Positions 23,242 through 36,108 of a DNA stretch of 64,000 bases are shown here, one piece after another. The DNA comes from Pseudoneurospora amorphoporcata. Its lineage: Eukaryota; Ascomycota; Sordariomycetes; Sordariales; Sordariaceae. The stretch's first letter is position 1; each line of letters opens with the position of its first letter. The translations under genes and the position numbers were made by a program. The notes below the pieces were generated by a model. It was not told where the DNA came from and did not search any database. It was given only the letters and a program-made list of their open reading frames with translations. The stretch covers positions 1 to 64,000 of the forward strand of contig MU859159.1 of NCBI GenBank assembly GCA_033297205.1, given 5' to 3'.

Positions 23242-24225
23242 TTAATCCAAATCCCTCCTACGAACAACGATATAACCCTTATCAAGCCCAGGCGTCGTCG
23301 GCTCAGCCGGGTCTTCCTCTTCCTCAAACACCTTCTCATCACCCTTGAACATTCTCCTCTTCCTGCCCATCGGCGTCCGGTCGTTGTCCGATTTCTCTTT
23401 CACCAGCAAGCTGACCAGCGTGACGCCAATCTTGTTTCCCATTCGGTCGTAGCCCTCGGGTGTGAAGTGGATGCCGTCGTCCCAGTAACGCTTCCGGTCG
23501 GCTTCGGACATGCCGTAGTAGGGGAAGGCGGCGTGGAGGTCGAAGGTGTAGCTGTTTTTGGTCAAGGATGTTAGTTATTTACAAAACGGAGGGAGCATGT
23601 GGGTATGAGTGTGGGTGGCGTGAAGGGGGGGGAGATGCAGAGAGGGGGTGAGCGGAGGAACATACTAGTTGGGCTTCTTATAAGTCTTGATCAAATCATT
23701 CAACTCGTTCCTCCTAAAGTCCGATAACTCCTTCAATTTGCCAGCTGAAAGCTCGATCTCGGGCACGGTGAGCGCAAGGACCTTGCATTTGCGGCTTAGG
23801 GCCAAGTCCCAGATCTCTTGGAGACTTTCGAATATTTGCTCTGGGTGGACATCTCTGCCGAGATCGTTGGTTCCGCCGAGAACGATGGCCCAGTCGTATG
23901 GTTTGTAGTCTGCAGGATTCCTGGGGGCGACTTGATACAACAACGTTAGCAAGGGATTCTCTATGCGTGTAGTTCTGTTCCAACGTGTGTCGGGCCAAGA
24001 CGCTGACTTACAATGTAATTTCATCCGTGCTGAGAACGACCCTCTGTCTGTCAACATATCACCGGATAGCCCGTCTGTTTCTATCTCCACCTCAACGTCG
24101 GGAAAAGCCATGCGCAACATTTCTTGGAGTTTGGTGCTGTAAGGGGTAAAGCAGGAGCCCCAGCCGGAGTAGCCCTCGGTGAGGGAGTCGCCGAAGCAGA
24201 GGATTCGGAGCTTCGGGTTGGGCAT
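23242..24225 (-). CDS. SGNH/GDSL-type hydrolase, 262 residues, three exons
   Basis: Exons read 24225-24012, 23930-23666 and 23551-23242 on the minus strand, with phases 1 and 2 and a length divisible by three. Donors are GTAAGT and GTATGT; branch sites are GCTAAC and ACTAAC. All four SGNH blocks are visible. Block I is CFGDSLTEGY, with nucleophile Ser14. Block III is GGTNDLG (Asn93). Block V is DDGIHFTPEGY, with Asp184 and His187. No signal peptide is seen, so a cytosolic esterase or lipase-like enzyme is likely. The substrate is unknown. The C-terminal ~45 residues after the catalytic fold are charged (KRRMFKGDEKVFEEEEDP) and probably flexible. Intron 1 is 81 nt and stop-free in frame, so its retention would add 27 residues in the middle of the fold. 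Confidence 0.9.
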
Positions 24226-25818
24226 TTCGTCGTCGTTGGTGCTTTGTGTGTGTGGTTCGAGTGTCGGCAGTAGGTATCGGAAATAGACGGTTTACTAAGA
24301 TGTTAGGACTTTGACGTATATAAAGGTGGATGAAATGTTTAATGTTATGGTATTAAGGATGCGGCTACCGCTAAATGATATCGATAAGCGCGAGCGGGCA
24401 GACGGGATAAAGTCTGGAGTTGTGCTGTCCTTCGACGGCGTCAATTAAAGGACGAGATAGTCTACCGACGGGGGCGGAACGTGGCAATAGGAATTACTCT
24501 AAAGCTGATGTTCTATTTTGTAAATAGGAAGGATCAAACGAAGCGAAAGGCAACGAAAGCAACCTATCATCAAGGTGTGACAGGCTGACTGGGGGCAGCT
24601 GGACAAGGCAGCCGATTACTTATCAGTGTCTCACCGCGATGTTATCAGGTCGAGGCAGGCGCGTGGCGTGCACCTTCCTGGCTCCTGTAGGGCTACCTCT
24701 CTATGTTTACGTAACTAGGTAGGAGCAAGTCCCCGTGGCAGGCAAGTACGGGCAGTGACGGCACTGCAGTGGGGGCGGGGCACGTACCTACCTACCGGGC
24801 TCAGGGTTCACCACACCTCCATTCACAGCGGGCAGTGATCCGTTGAGCTTTTTTCCTAACAAAACAAACACCATCCTCAGGGTATCGATGTCCGTACAAG
24901 GGTTCCTGACCAGCGGTTAAGACCAATCCCAGGTACCGAAACAAAACACCAAAAAACTCAAAAAGCCACGCCCGCCGGGCGGAGCCGCACTAAAAAGTGT
25001 GTTGACTGTTGAGCCCGGAAGAACTCCGCTAGATGGAGTTCTTGATTTCCTGCGCAGGCGGGCCGATTTCGAATGAAATTCTGCATCCTCCACCGTCCGG
25101 GGATTGGTGGGTTTTGTTGTTGACTTGAGCACAAGGGGTCCTTGCTGTTGTTCGGTACCTACTGTAGGTGGGGTTAAGACTCCCGTCGGGGAGAGCTCAG
25201 CTTCAGTGGGGGAGCCTCAGGGGTAAGATGTCTTTGACTTTGAACCTGATCCATTCAATAAATTCGAATTGTATGTCCAAGTAACATAAATCCCCTGCTC
25301 CCGTCATCAACTTACAAGTCCCGTCAAGTGTACCCAGGATGGGACGGCATCCGTCATAGCTGAAGAGGGGAAGACGATGGGCTACAAGACACCGGAAGAA
25401 ACATAGGCTCCCCTCGGGAAAGATATGGACCGGTCTCGGCCATCAATCACCCGTCCCGTACAACTTCCATCTTCCCGTTGTCGGAGCCGTGACCCCCAAG
25501 CTTCTCACCCCCAGCCCCGCCCCCCGAGGTGGAGAAAACCAGTCCCGGTGCCATGCGACGCAGGGGCTCTTCTTGGGCGCTACACTGATCAGTCAGTGTA
25601 TTTTCGGAAGATCCAGCCAACCACATACGAAGGAGAGGCGATTGACGCGATTCATAGCAGGAAGAACCCCGCGTGACCGGACGGCTAAGATGGAAGAGTC
25701 CCACCTACGGGACCTACATATAGCAATGGCATTATGATTTCCAGCTAAACGTCGTGTTCTGTTACCTTTGGCCTTTATCGTGTTCTGTTATTCTCCCAGT
25801 CCAGCTCAGCCAGTGACA
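24226..25818. other. Intergenic between divergent genes
   Basis: About 1.6 kb between the SGNH hydrolase start and the flavocytochrome start. It contains TACCTA/TAGGTA-type short motifs (about 24715-24800) and GC-rich stretches. ORFs below 90 codons only, none recognised. Confidence 0.5.
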
Positions 25819-27672
25819 ATGACCAAGTCACCAAAAGTGTTTACGGCAGAGGAAGGTATGTAATAGAGACTCACTTTTACCCATCCTACTACAGACCCAA
25901 TACTCACTTCTTACACAGTTGCCAAGCATCGATCGCCAGAAAGCTGCTGGGTGGTCCTCTACGGCAATGTCTACGACGTAACCGAATTTCTACCCTCCCA
26001 TCCGGCCGGCGACAAGATCATCCTCCAGCTCGCCGGCCGCGATGCCACGACCGAGTACGATCCGATCCACCCGCCCGGCACGCTCGAGGAGAACCTCAAA
26101 CCAGAGGCCAAGCTAGGCATCATCGACGCCGAATCGCTAGCCAAGCTTCACCAGAAAGAAAGTGAAGCCCGCGCAAAGGCGACCGGCTCAGCCATGGGCA
26201 CCATCACGCACATCACCTCAGCCCAGCAATCCGAAAAGCCTAGGCCACCGCCGCTCCACACCCTCCTCAACCTCGACGAGATCGAAGCAGCAGCCACGAC
26301 CCAAATCTCCAAGAAGTGCTGGTCCTACTACTTCTCCGCCGCCGACGACCTCTACACCAAGGCCCACAACACGCGGGCTTTCCGAGACATCCTGCTGCGC
26401 CCACGCGTCTTCGTCGACTGCACCAAGGCCGACACCTCCACCACTTTGTTGGGTCATAAGGTCGGCACGCCGCTGTACGTCTCGCCGGCGGCGCTGGCCC
26501 GCCTCGCGCACCCGGACGGCGAAGCCGGCATCGCCAAGGGTATCTCCTCGTTCGGCGCCATGCAGCTCGTCAGCAACAACGCGTCCATGACGCCTGAGCA
26601 GATCGTGGCCGAGGCGAAACCGGGGTCCGTCTTCGGTTGGCAGCTATATGTCCAAACCACGCGCTCGAAATCCGAAGCCATGCTGGCGCGCATCAACAAG
26701 CTGCGCGACCACTTCAAGTGTATCGTCCTGACCCTCGACGCCCCCCACCCGGGCAAGCGCGAGCACGACGAAAAGTCCAACCTCGAAGCCGCGGGCGAGT
26801 TCGTCGAGTCCGCGTCAAATGCCAAGACGGACGCCGAGAAGAAGCCCGGCGGCGGCGGCGTGGGCCAGCAGCTGTTCTGGGGCACCGCGGCCGATTTGAC
26901 GTGGGAGACGACGTTGCCGTGGCTGGCGAAGCACACCGACTTGCCGATTGTGCTGAAGGGCATCCAGACGCACGAAGATGCGTATCTGGCGGCGCAGTAT
27001 GCTAGAAAGAACCCTGGCACGGTGAAGGCGATTATCTTGTCGAATCACGGCGGGAGAGCGCTGGATACGGCGCCGCCGGCGGTGCATACCTTGCTGGAGA
27101 TCAGGAAGTACTGCCCGGAGGTGTTTGGCGCGGTCGAGGTGTGGATTGATGGTGGAGTCAAGAGGGGGACGGATGTGGTGAAGGCGTTGTGTCTTGGGGC
27201 GAAGGCGGTGGGTGTGGGGAGGGCGGCGCTTTGGGGATTGGGCGCGGGTGGGTGGCAAGGTGTTGAGAGGACTTTTGAGAGTAAGTGGTTTTTTTTTTGG
27301 TTTTTGTTGCCTGTCATGATGCTCCTTTTGGTGTTTTACACACGATGGATTTGCTAACACTTTGAACAGTCCTTCAACAAGAGATCATTACTTGCATGAA
27401 GCTCTTGGGAGCAAAGACAATCGATGATCTTGGTCCACGATTTGTGAGTCTACCCTCTTTCTTGGGCACATTCATATGTCCTTCCTTCGTGCCCCCCTTT
27501 TTCCATGAGCAATGGAAGCAGATCTTTTGCCCTTCAATCACATGGCCTCGTTTCACGAGCCCTCTAACTCGGCTATACACAGATCAACTCCAGAATCGTC
27601 GAACGAGACATCTTTGATGGGGATGCCGGTCTCGACAAGAACGGGTTGTGGACATCTCGTGCCAAGCTCTGA
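25819..27672 (+). CDS. Flavocytochrome b2-like FMN-dependent 2-hydroxyacid dehydrogenase
   Basis: Four exons, 25819-25855, 25919-27280, 27370-27443 and 27583-27672, give 520 residues. All junctions keep frame, and TCTAAC/GCTAAC branch sites precede the last two acceptors. Residues ~8-85 form a cytochrome b5 domain, with heme ligands His40 in HPAGD and His63 in DPIHPP. After a linker comes the FMN-binding barrel, including QLYVQTTRS, IVLTLDAPHPGKRE and the catalytic SNHGGRALD (His near 389), then IDGGVKRGTDVVKALCLGA. The family oxidises L-lactate or related 2-hydroxyacids and passes electrons to cytochrome c. The first exon encodes only MTKSPKVFTAEE before the b5 fold, so no mitochondrial presequence is present. 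A cytosolic paralogue is therefore more likely than the mitochondrial lactate dehydrogenase. Exact substrate unknown. Confidence 0.9.
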
Positions 27673-30600
27673 GCTGAGAGGAGTATGCTAGTATGTAAGC
27701 GCTGCATTGAGAGCCATTGACACATGCCTGAACGTGGAGGAGGATGGTGGCTTACCACGATGGATTCCGACACCGTCAAAAAAACGCGGGAAAGTGTGTG
27801 GGAGGTTGGGCAGTGTGTGACAAAAACGAATATCATCAGGATCATGACTGGGTTCTGAGGCTCTAAAAAGTGAAGTATCTAACAGTATTCTTTTTCCAGG
27901 AACAAAGGGAAGAGAAAGTTTGCCTCGTAATGGTGTATACACCCAGGTCTTGGCAATGATGGGGCCGATCATGGGGAAGCGGGGGCGGAGTCTTGGTAAA
28001 GCCTAGAGAGTGGCATCTGATGGGCCCAGAGGGCTGGCATGGCTGAAATATTTCCAAAATGTGTGGTATTTGTAACCGAGCATCCGAGGTCAGAAAAACA
28101 TATGATTGTTTTTCAACACGTGGGTTGGGGGCCATCCATCGAAACCTAAAGTGCGGAGAATGGAGATGCCATACGGGGAGATTCACTTTGCCATCACAGA
28201 TCTCCAATTGTAACACTTCACAAGTGCCATTTCTGGACACCACTGTAAAGTGGGGAGAAACTTCGGACGAACCAATGGAGATTTGCGGACTTGGTGTACT
28301 GTACGTGGTTTCATGATCGTAAAAGGATCCCCGAGACGGAGATGCGGAGAGTACGTAGAAACGTTTATGAGTCTGGCGATTTGAATTCCTGAAATGGTCA
28401 CGCTTGGCGATCTTTCAGTGATCAACAAACTACTGTACGATGTTCCCGTCCCACGCAGAGATAGAAGATGGTAATATCGTAGCGACGAGAGAAGCTTGTT
28501 TGCCTGTCTTGCTGGTTTTATCCTTGTGTTTTGGCCACAGACACGGCACTACAAAAGATCAATCGTCACGGTGGTCTTATGCCAGCCGTCCTAAGTTCAA
28601 GATTAGACTAGATCTGCTTCCCAAAACTTGGCTTTGAAATGCTGAAGCCAGGCCCGCGGCTGCTTTGTGTTTCAAGATCAACAGTGCTAGCGATGCCTCT
28701 TGTGGGTATTTGAGTCCCAAGGGCAAGTTAAGCATCTCAAGCAGATGGCGCGAGACAGTCTTATGATTGTGGGCACGAGGCGGGTTAACTCAACCCAGAT
28801 GAGCGCCTCAAGGTCAGATTGGTGATGTAGATCCCGGAGAGGAACGGAACATGCCACGCTCGTGAGACCGGCAGAAGGGTTTCTTACGTCGTCACCATCG
28901 TTGTCGTTCAACCGCCGTGGCGTCTCGATAACGAGCCTTGACGCTTCTAGCCCGCCTACCCGCGTTTAACATGGCGTCAAAGCCGCTATGTCATCTGTGT
29001 ACATACCACATTACCTAGCCATCAGGCATTTATCGGAGATGGTGCAACGCTCGGATTCACAGAAGCGACTGTTACGGAGATGACATGGCAATGTCCGTGT
29101 TGCAACTGTCACTGGTGTCAGCGTGTCAGCGTTGCGCCTGTTGCAGCCTCAAAGCCCACGCTCACCACGGTTTAGCTTCGTCTGGTAGGATGCCATTCTT
29201 CCCGATTTCTCCAAAGGAAAACCTGGTGAGCCAATTTGGCAGTGCATCATGTCTCGGCGAAGCTGACCATCTTGGTCTTAGCTCCCGAATACCCCGTCCA
29301 TCCGCTGGACGTTAAGATCAGGGGTCCAACGAAAAAGGGAGTTGCGTTGGTGGCGAGGGATGTGGCTCTCAATGTGCCAGAAGGTTGCACTTCTGGGATG
29401 GTCAGACTTGAACCGTTCTGGGTGCCTCGAAGATGGTCGCAAGAAGGCCTAAAACATCTCATCGTCTGTATCCCTTTAGCAGTGAAATCGTATCATTTTT
29501 GCCAAGACAATCCGTATGGCTAACCGATTGGCTAAATTTCATCCACTTGTACATCTTGGCACGCCGATACCTGAGCCTTGCCAGCTTTTGCGTGTTCTTG
29601 GCGAATTTTTGGGTGGTCACCAAGTACTTGAAGTAGAGAATGTCTTGGCAAAAAATGATACGATTTCACCGCTAAAGGGATGAAGGGTCTTCTTCTTGAT
29701 GCCATTCATGCTGTCTTCGATTGGGGTTAAGTGTTCGATGTGTCGTTGGACAGTTGGAGCTTGGGCCACCATTCAGGCAAAGTGCGAATGGCAGCTGCAT
29801 GATGGGAGCTGCGGTAGCTTACGCCGTTGGGTCTTTTCCATGCACATCATCTGTGCAGGAAAAGTTGCTTAGGTTCATTATCAGATGGGGCCAGCCGTCA
29901 TAGTTACTGAAAAGTGAAGCAGCAACCCGACCAGCTGAACTCGACTGGCCGTGCCTTGCAGTGATAGTTCTCCCACGTCACGCTCGTTGCGCAACGAGTC
30001 AACTGACAAGGGGCTTGGCTTGTTCCGATCTTGTACCTACCTACTCCCTCACGCCAAAGCTGAGAGCTGAGAGCATAGAGATAACAGAAGTTGCTTCCTT
30101 GTGCAAAATGAGTTTAAAGCGAACTTCGCTGGGCTAGTTGTGGCCAAAGAAGAAAAAGTAGAGTTCGTTTCGATTGTGTGAGCTGGCTGACTGCGCAATT
30201 CGATGTTCAAAGGCCCCCTTTTCATTCAAGAGATCTTCGATATCTGCTGCTGCCGCCTGGAGTGGCTGGAGCGAAGTTGGAGGCAAGGACAGCCGCAGGA
30301 TTTTCGAGATTTGGTTGGCTGTTGACTTGAAAAATTCCCATCTAGACGGGAAGGTGGGGCACTCACAAAGGGCCGATGACCTCGCAGTAGCCAGCGGATG
30401 GTTGCAAGTTGAAACTTTCCGGCATCAGTGCACTCTCAGCAAATGGAATTCCATGAAGGCGGCTCCCGTAAATTGGAGAAGTTCAGTGCCGGGGTTACCT
30501 GTCGTTGTTGTTGGTCTCCAATTGCCGGCCTTCCGCCAGGCCCGGTAATGAAAAGTTCGTGTCACGGACAAAGGCGTCGTTTATATCATCCATTGGAATT

Positions 30601-33600
30601 CTCTATCGTTCCTTCCGGAGATCTGGTACAGGTGCGGATGGAGGCCCGGAACTGTCCGCTCGAAACATTCTGAAGCCGGCCATCCTGTCATTTCATCGTC
30701 GGCCAATCCGCATCCGGAACCCATATAAGTAAACCGATTGGGCACAGCTCCGCCAATATCAGACCTCCGGATTTGGGTTTGAACCATTGACAATTGTTTG
30801 AAATAACCTTGGAAAATCTCGAAAAAGGCTGGAGTGGTCTCGAAGTTCGCCTAGCACCGTCGTAGGAGCAGTAAGCACAAATAGTTTCTTTGGCTAGCCG
30901 CAATGCAGAGGTGCCAAGTCGCAAAGCAATGTGTGTTGGTTGCAGACGAAGTTGTATCGCTCGCTCGAATTGGAGATCAGGACCTGACTTGGCTTCCACC
31001 GCTTTTGCATGTGAGAATCGCTCATGGCCACCAGACCAGTACTTTGAAGGTTAACCTTGTGTCCTCATTCGTAGGGCGAGGATCATTTGTCTGGCGCTTT
31101 GGCTTTGCGGCTTCTTGAAGTTTGGATGTGTTTGCGTCGTTTTCCTGTCCCACCTAGTGTTCGATTTTCTGATAGTCGGGATGTCGTCCAAGAACTGGCG
31201 GAACAGTGAGGAGGCCCCGGCGAGTTCCAATTTTCATATGCTCCATCATTGTTGCAAGAGGAGCCGAGGGCGTGACCGAACATGATTGGCGTCGACAAAC
31301 CGGAGCTCTTCGACCCCTGGCTCTTATTACCTAGGTTACCCTACGGTATGCGGGGCAAGAGTTGACCCCGTCCTCTTCTGGCAGTCACCGCCGACGAAAA
31401 TCTCCAACGATCGTTTTCGAGCTTGGAGCTTATTCTAACCTTATTTGGTATCAGTTAATTAATATCCCTCGTCTTTCCATAACAATTCGGCTCTCTCACT
31501 CGCACACGCTCGCAAAACTCTCGGATTCTACTCTTCGAGTTCAGGGGGACACTGTCTAGACGTTTACAGACAACTGCTAATGTTAGCATCATAAATCGGA
31601 GACAAAAGGGAATGACTACTATCAAACCCCTCAGTTAACGGCAGGCTGTGACTAGTACCCGCTTTGGGCATTCATTACCGTATGATTGTTGCAATGAGCA
31701 CAACGCTCCGGTATGCTGAAACCCTCGACGAGGCCGAGACTGAAGGTCGTCTCGAGAGCGTTTGGTCAGGGGAATGATGCAGGGATTGATGGCGACTTTT
31801 GCAAGCGACAACGCAGGCGAACATCAAAAACCCCCTTCCGGACAATGGCACCAAAGCAGCAAGAGAGAGTGTTCTTCCTCTCCACTTCCTCCACCTGCAT
31901 CCACCTCCCCCGCATTCGCATCTGGTTGGGCTCCCCGGCCTCGCTCATGACGAAAAAAAGGGCAGCACGCAAATCGGGTTTACCCCTGTTGATACAGCCT
32001 TGGCAAACTTTCACCTCTTTCGGTCACCTTGATGAGAATGCAATTTCATCACGACCAGAAGACCCAGAATCTGACAGACGCTCTGAATTATGGAGGGGCT
32101 TTACTTGGTTACCTATTTGCAATAAAACCAATTCTTTTGATGAAAAAGTGGCCAAGTTCTGGGTCATCAAAGTCTGGGGTGGCATGTGCGCGCTGACCCT
32201 TTTTTTGTCATAAGCGAGCCGGCGTCCTTGGAGGATGGAGATGGGGCCAGGGACGGGTGAAGGATTGACATTCTGGGGGAGTTGCGAAATGAAATGCTTG
32301 GCCTGCTTGGCCTCCTTGGCATCTCTATCAACACGAGTCCGAGAGTGATCATTCAAACAGTAATCCAAAACACTGGGCAGATAGCTCAAAGAAAAAAATA
32401 TCGGGCATCCGTCGTAAACTGGCGAGATCTTTATTCTTCAATAAGTGCTCATATGCTCACATGTTTTCGACGTCATAGGCTTTCCACCAATCGTGGCGGA
32501 TGAAAAGCCAATGGGCAAGCGAGCCACGCCGTCCATATACCGGTACAGGGTACTTTTCGTGTACGAGCTGCTCTCGAGAGAACCAAAGAACCGACCAGAC
32601 AACTGGCCAGACTGCGCAATGGACGCAAGAGGGTTAGGGTTCTACTACAGGGGACGCCGCTGATCCAATGGCTGAGTGGTGACCTCGCCTTGGCACGGAA
32701 CTCGAGGTCGAGGTGTGGTAAGGGTGGGGCTGAACCAAAGGCATCGGAGGTACTGCTCGAAAAGGCTAGTTCCATCTTTATTCATGGTTGCATGGCTCAC
32801 AATTACACTAGTAGGTACCTAGGCACATGGAAGTCGGGGATGCCTTCGTCAATATCTTTGTTGGGGTGGTGGCAAGCCAGGATGACCCAGCGGGCGTGAT
32901 GTGGTCGTTGAAGGGGGGAAGGGCGATCCCTAGACAGCTAGACTGCTAGAGCAGCACTACAACTAGGTAGGTATAGCAGCGAGCTTTTTGGGCCTCTTAT
33001 GTATTTCCCTCTGGACAAAGCTGCTCGCCGATTTCTGCAACCAGAGGGCAGCTACGGAGGAGCCTGGCTCAAGCGAACCAAGCAGCTTTTGGGGAAGAGC
33101 AGAAGGGAAGCACAGAATCCCTGCAACCATCACATCGACTTCCCTTTGTATTGAGTCGCTCCTACCCGCTCCTCCCTAGAATCTAGTGCCTCCCCAATTC
33201 CAACCCCCCCCCAGCTCGCAAGTCACTGCGAGTCTCTTCGCGGTTTCTGTGTGGACTGTGGCTGTGGTGGTCTGGTAGCATCGACGGGATTTGGTTATAA
33301 TAACCACCCGGTCCGTTGCCTGTCTCGATTTTTTATTTCCTGTCTGGCTCCTGCTCTCCTTTTCCCAGTTGTCTTCCTGGTTGAACTATCCGCTTTCTTT
33401 TCTCCTTCATCCCGGTTGTTGCTTCTCTTCAACCAAGGAATTGTTCTCCTACACCCAATCAGCACGGTTGGCTTTGAGTTCTGGGAAAGGAAATAATAGG
33501 GGTCCGCCATCCGCACTTACACACGACCACAGCCCCGGTTCCTTTGAGTTGTTACACAGTTAACGCCCTCACCTTCACACACTCATCTCACAAAATCGAA

Positions 33601-33620
33601 ACCTAAGGAACTCCTACAAA
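27673..33620. other. 5.9-kb gene desert with balanced composition
   Basis: The longest non-repetitive gap in the window. ORFs are short and overlap on both strands. The longest with ATG is 166 codons (31713-32213, plus), without a recognised motif. Composition is not AT-rich, so this is not a RIP relic. It holds the inverted repeat at 29470-29681. The segment from about 33340 is the CT-rich promoter and leader of the DUF3712 gene. A long non-coding RNA, a multi-exon gene with tiny exons or an unannotated centromere-distal spacer cannot be excluded. Confidence 0.5.
29470..29681. repeat. Inverted repeat, ~40-bp arms, 131-bp spacer
   Basis: Arm 1 is 29470-29509 and arm 2 is 29641-29681. They are complementary over about 40 bp with one substitution and one T5/T6 length difference. 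Outside the arms weaker complementarity continues (a TCGAAGA block at 29428 matches its reverse complement near 29717). Transcribed, this would make a long stem-loop. It might be a MITE-like element, a hairpin small-RNA precursor or part of a decayed transposon. Confidence 0.85.
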
Positions 33621-34843
33621 ATGGACAACAAGCCCGAGTATACCCAGACGGAGAATGTCGTCGAGAAGCCGCGCAAGCGAGGCTGCGCCGGCCACTGCTT
33701 GAAGTTTTGGTGGGCCTACTTGATCGCGCTCATCGTCATCGTTGTCATCGTCGTCCCAGTTATGTAAGTCATAAACTCACTTGATCTCACTTATAAAGAT
33801 GATGTGTTTGGTCGCTGATAGTCATACCACAGCCTCCTCGTTGCCGTTCCCAAGATCGCTCAGGACAAGCTCGACCATGCCGAGCTCATCCTTGATAGCA
33901 TCAAAATGACCAACTCCCGGGCTCATAACTTCACCATGTCTATTAACACCGAGATCAAGAGTGACGGAAAGGTCAAGGCCAGGATCGAGCCTTTCGAGGG
34001 TGTCATGTATCTTGAGGATTTGCCCGAGCACAGGCCTTTCGCCAAGGTCCACTTCCCCGAGACCAACAGCGAGAAGTCCCAGATTGTCAACGTTACCCAG
34101 TTCACCATGATCGACGATATGGAGGCTTTCACCACCTTCAACACCTGGCTTCTACACAACGAGACTTTCAGGGTTACCGTCGAGGGTCCCACCAAGGTTC
34201 ACGTCAAGGGTATCGCCAAGGCCTATGGTGTCACCTTCAAGAAGACCATTGAGATGCCCGGTAAGCATCCCTTTGTTATCTTGGTATTCTGCAAGCATGG
34301 TAGCTAACAGGAACAACAGGCCTCCGCATGCTTGATGGAACCATCGTCAGCAACACCACCGTCAACTCCTTTGCTAAGAAGGGCGTCAACAACTTCTTTG
34401 GTACCGTCCAGATCCCCAACTACTCCAAGGTTGCTTTCGAGCTTGTAAGTTGAACGCTTCAATTCCATTCGTTATTGATATGCTGACCTGTCGCTTCTCA
34501 GGGCAATGCTACTTTCCACAACTACCTCCTTGACAAGGAAATCGGCACCGTCTACCTTGACAACCTTTCCCTCAAGCCCGGTAACGACAACGTTTATCCT
34601 ATGCGCGCCACCATTGACGACCTCGGCTACGTCACCGGTCTTGCCGTGCAGAAGCCTTACTGCGATAAGTTCAAGGGCGTCCTCCCCTTCAAGCTCCGCG
34701 GCAAGAGTGTCGTCAACAATGGCGAGAGCCTCTCGTATATTGCCGATGCCTTGGCGACCGGAAACCAGACTGTCCAGATCGACATTCGTGGCACCGTCGA
34801 GCGCTCTATGGGGATTACGCTCGGCTGCACCGACGACGAGTAA
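33621..34843 (+). CDS. Membrane-anchored DUF3712-type protein, 345 residues
   Basis: Exons are 33621-33763, 33833-34260, 34320-34444 and 34502-34843; phases 2, 1 and 0 all match. The N-terminus is short and basic (VEKPRKRGCAGHCLKFWW), followed by one strongly hydrophobic span (AYLIALIVIVVIVVPVI, residues ~33-49). The rest lies on the far side of the membrane: a beta-rich region with repeated motifs (NFTMSINTEIKSDGKVKARI, GNATFHNYLLDKE) and several N-x-T/S sites. This layout matches the fungal DUF3712 family, a type II membrane protein related to LEA-14-like beta sandwiches, whose function is unknown. The start is preceded by CTACAAAATGG, a good fungal context. It converges on the HCNGP-like gene across 1.27 kb. 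Confidence 0.85.
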
Positions 34844-36108
34844 ACGCTATACACTGTCAACAAACGTTTTGATATTTGAATACCCATGAATGGCGAGATT
34901 ACGCGGAAACATTGCCTAGTGCCAGGTTACGCATTTTGGTCGATCTAATTCACTTTTTCTTGAACTACCACATTGCGCCTGTGGTGTATACAGGTGCACG
35001 CCGCCACTTCATTCTTTGCCTTGGTTTGGATAAATAGGGGGTCATTTTATGTTTTATGCTTATGTGTTTGAAGATACCATGGAATTGCACAAGGGCGAGG
35101 AATGATGAGGCATGGTTGCGGAATGAAGAGCTTCTCTTGGAACGATTAACGCGGAGAATACACTTAACTAACGAGTTGGAAAGAGCCTCTTATGAAGCTA
35201 ATATGTAAAAGAGTGTTCGATAGCTTTGCTGCGATGACAGCAAAGAAGAAGACAAATAATTAAGAGATACCAACCATCATACCGAAACCATTCATGTGCT
35301 ATTGCGTGAGTGACTAATAAATAGCTTTCCAAACCGTTTGGTTAGCTTTGGAAAACATAATTTCCGAGCAACTGGATAAAAATACCAACTTCTATATTTG
35401 GGAGTGCTGTCCATTCCTGATCCCAGTAATAAGTAGCTTTTTGGACAGGCTCTAGATCAACCATGGTCTTGACATTCCGTATCAAAGCCATCCAAGACCA
35501 TTTTAACTACAAAGGGAGAAAATGTCAAGCTGACGAAACGTCACGGTGGTGGATACAAGTAGGAGAGTAAGTATCCGGCATAGAGCTTTTAGTCGCGGAT
35601 TTAATAAAAGGGGATTGTCGGACATCAACTACAACACTCGTGCGGGCGTCAGTCAGACGGTCGATTTTGCAGACCTGACGAGTAGCTTCTTCTCTTACAA
35701 CTCACCTTGGGTGTCTTGAAGTCTACGTTACACTCGAAGTCACGAATCCTCAGAGTGAAATCCGCGCCTCTCCGTTTTAGTATAATCCTCTTTAGTGTAT
35801 GGAGTTTTCGTCCTTTGTATCTGAGCTACGTATGGGCCATTACGAAATCGTTGTGCTTTGCAACGCCTATTATAAGGATATATGCTTTCGTCGACAATTC
35901 TCTACGTCGAGCCACAGACCAACCCACTCCCGATGTTGACCATGCATGACTATGTCCGTGATAATGACCGGTATGGTCAATAGCTTTTCACAAAATAGTC
36001 CATCGAAACCGATATTCCGACCTTAGATCATCCTCTCGCCCCCTCTCTTTGAACCGGATACGCAAATACCGGAAACAGTTGCTTGTAGAAGTTCCCTGAA
36101 CTCGCACC
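34844..36108. other. Convergent 3' region, no gene seen
   Basis: About 1.27 kb between the ends of the DUF3712 gene (plus) and the HCNGP-like gene (minus). It is fairly AT-rich, with ORFs under 81 codons and no recognised motif. Confidence 0.5.

Noticed and set aside
26162..26590. 142-codon Pro/Ser/Arg-rich ORF inside the flavocytochrome gene
   Set aside because: Out-of-frame shadow of a GC-rich coding exon.
31713..32213. 166-codon plus-strand ATG ORF in the gene desert
   Set aside because: No known motif, overlapping ORFs on the other strand, and composition like the surrounding non-coding DNA.
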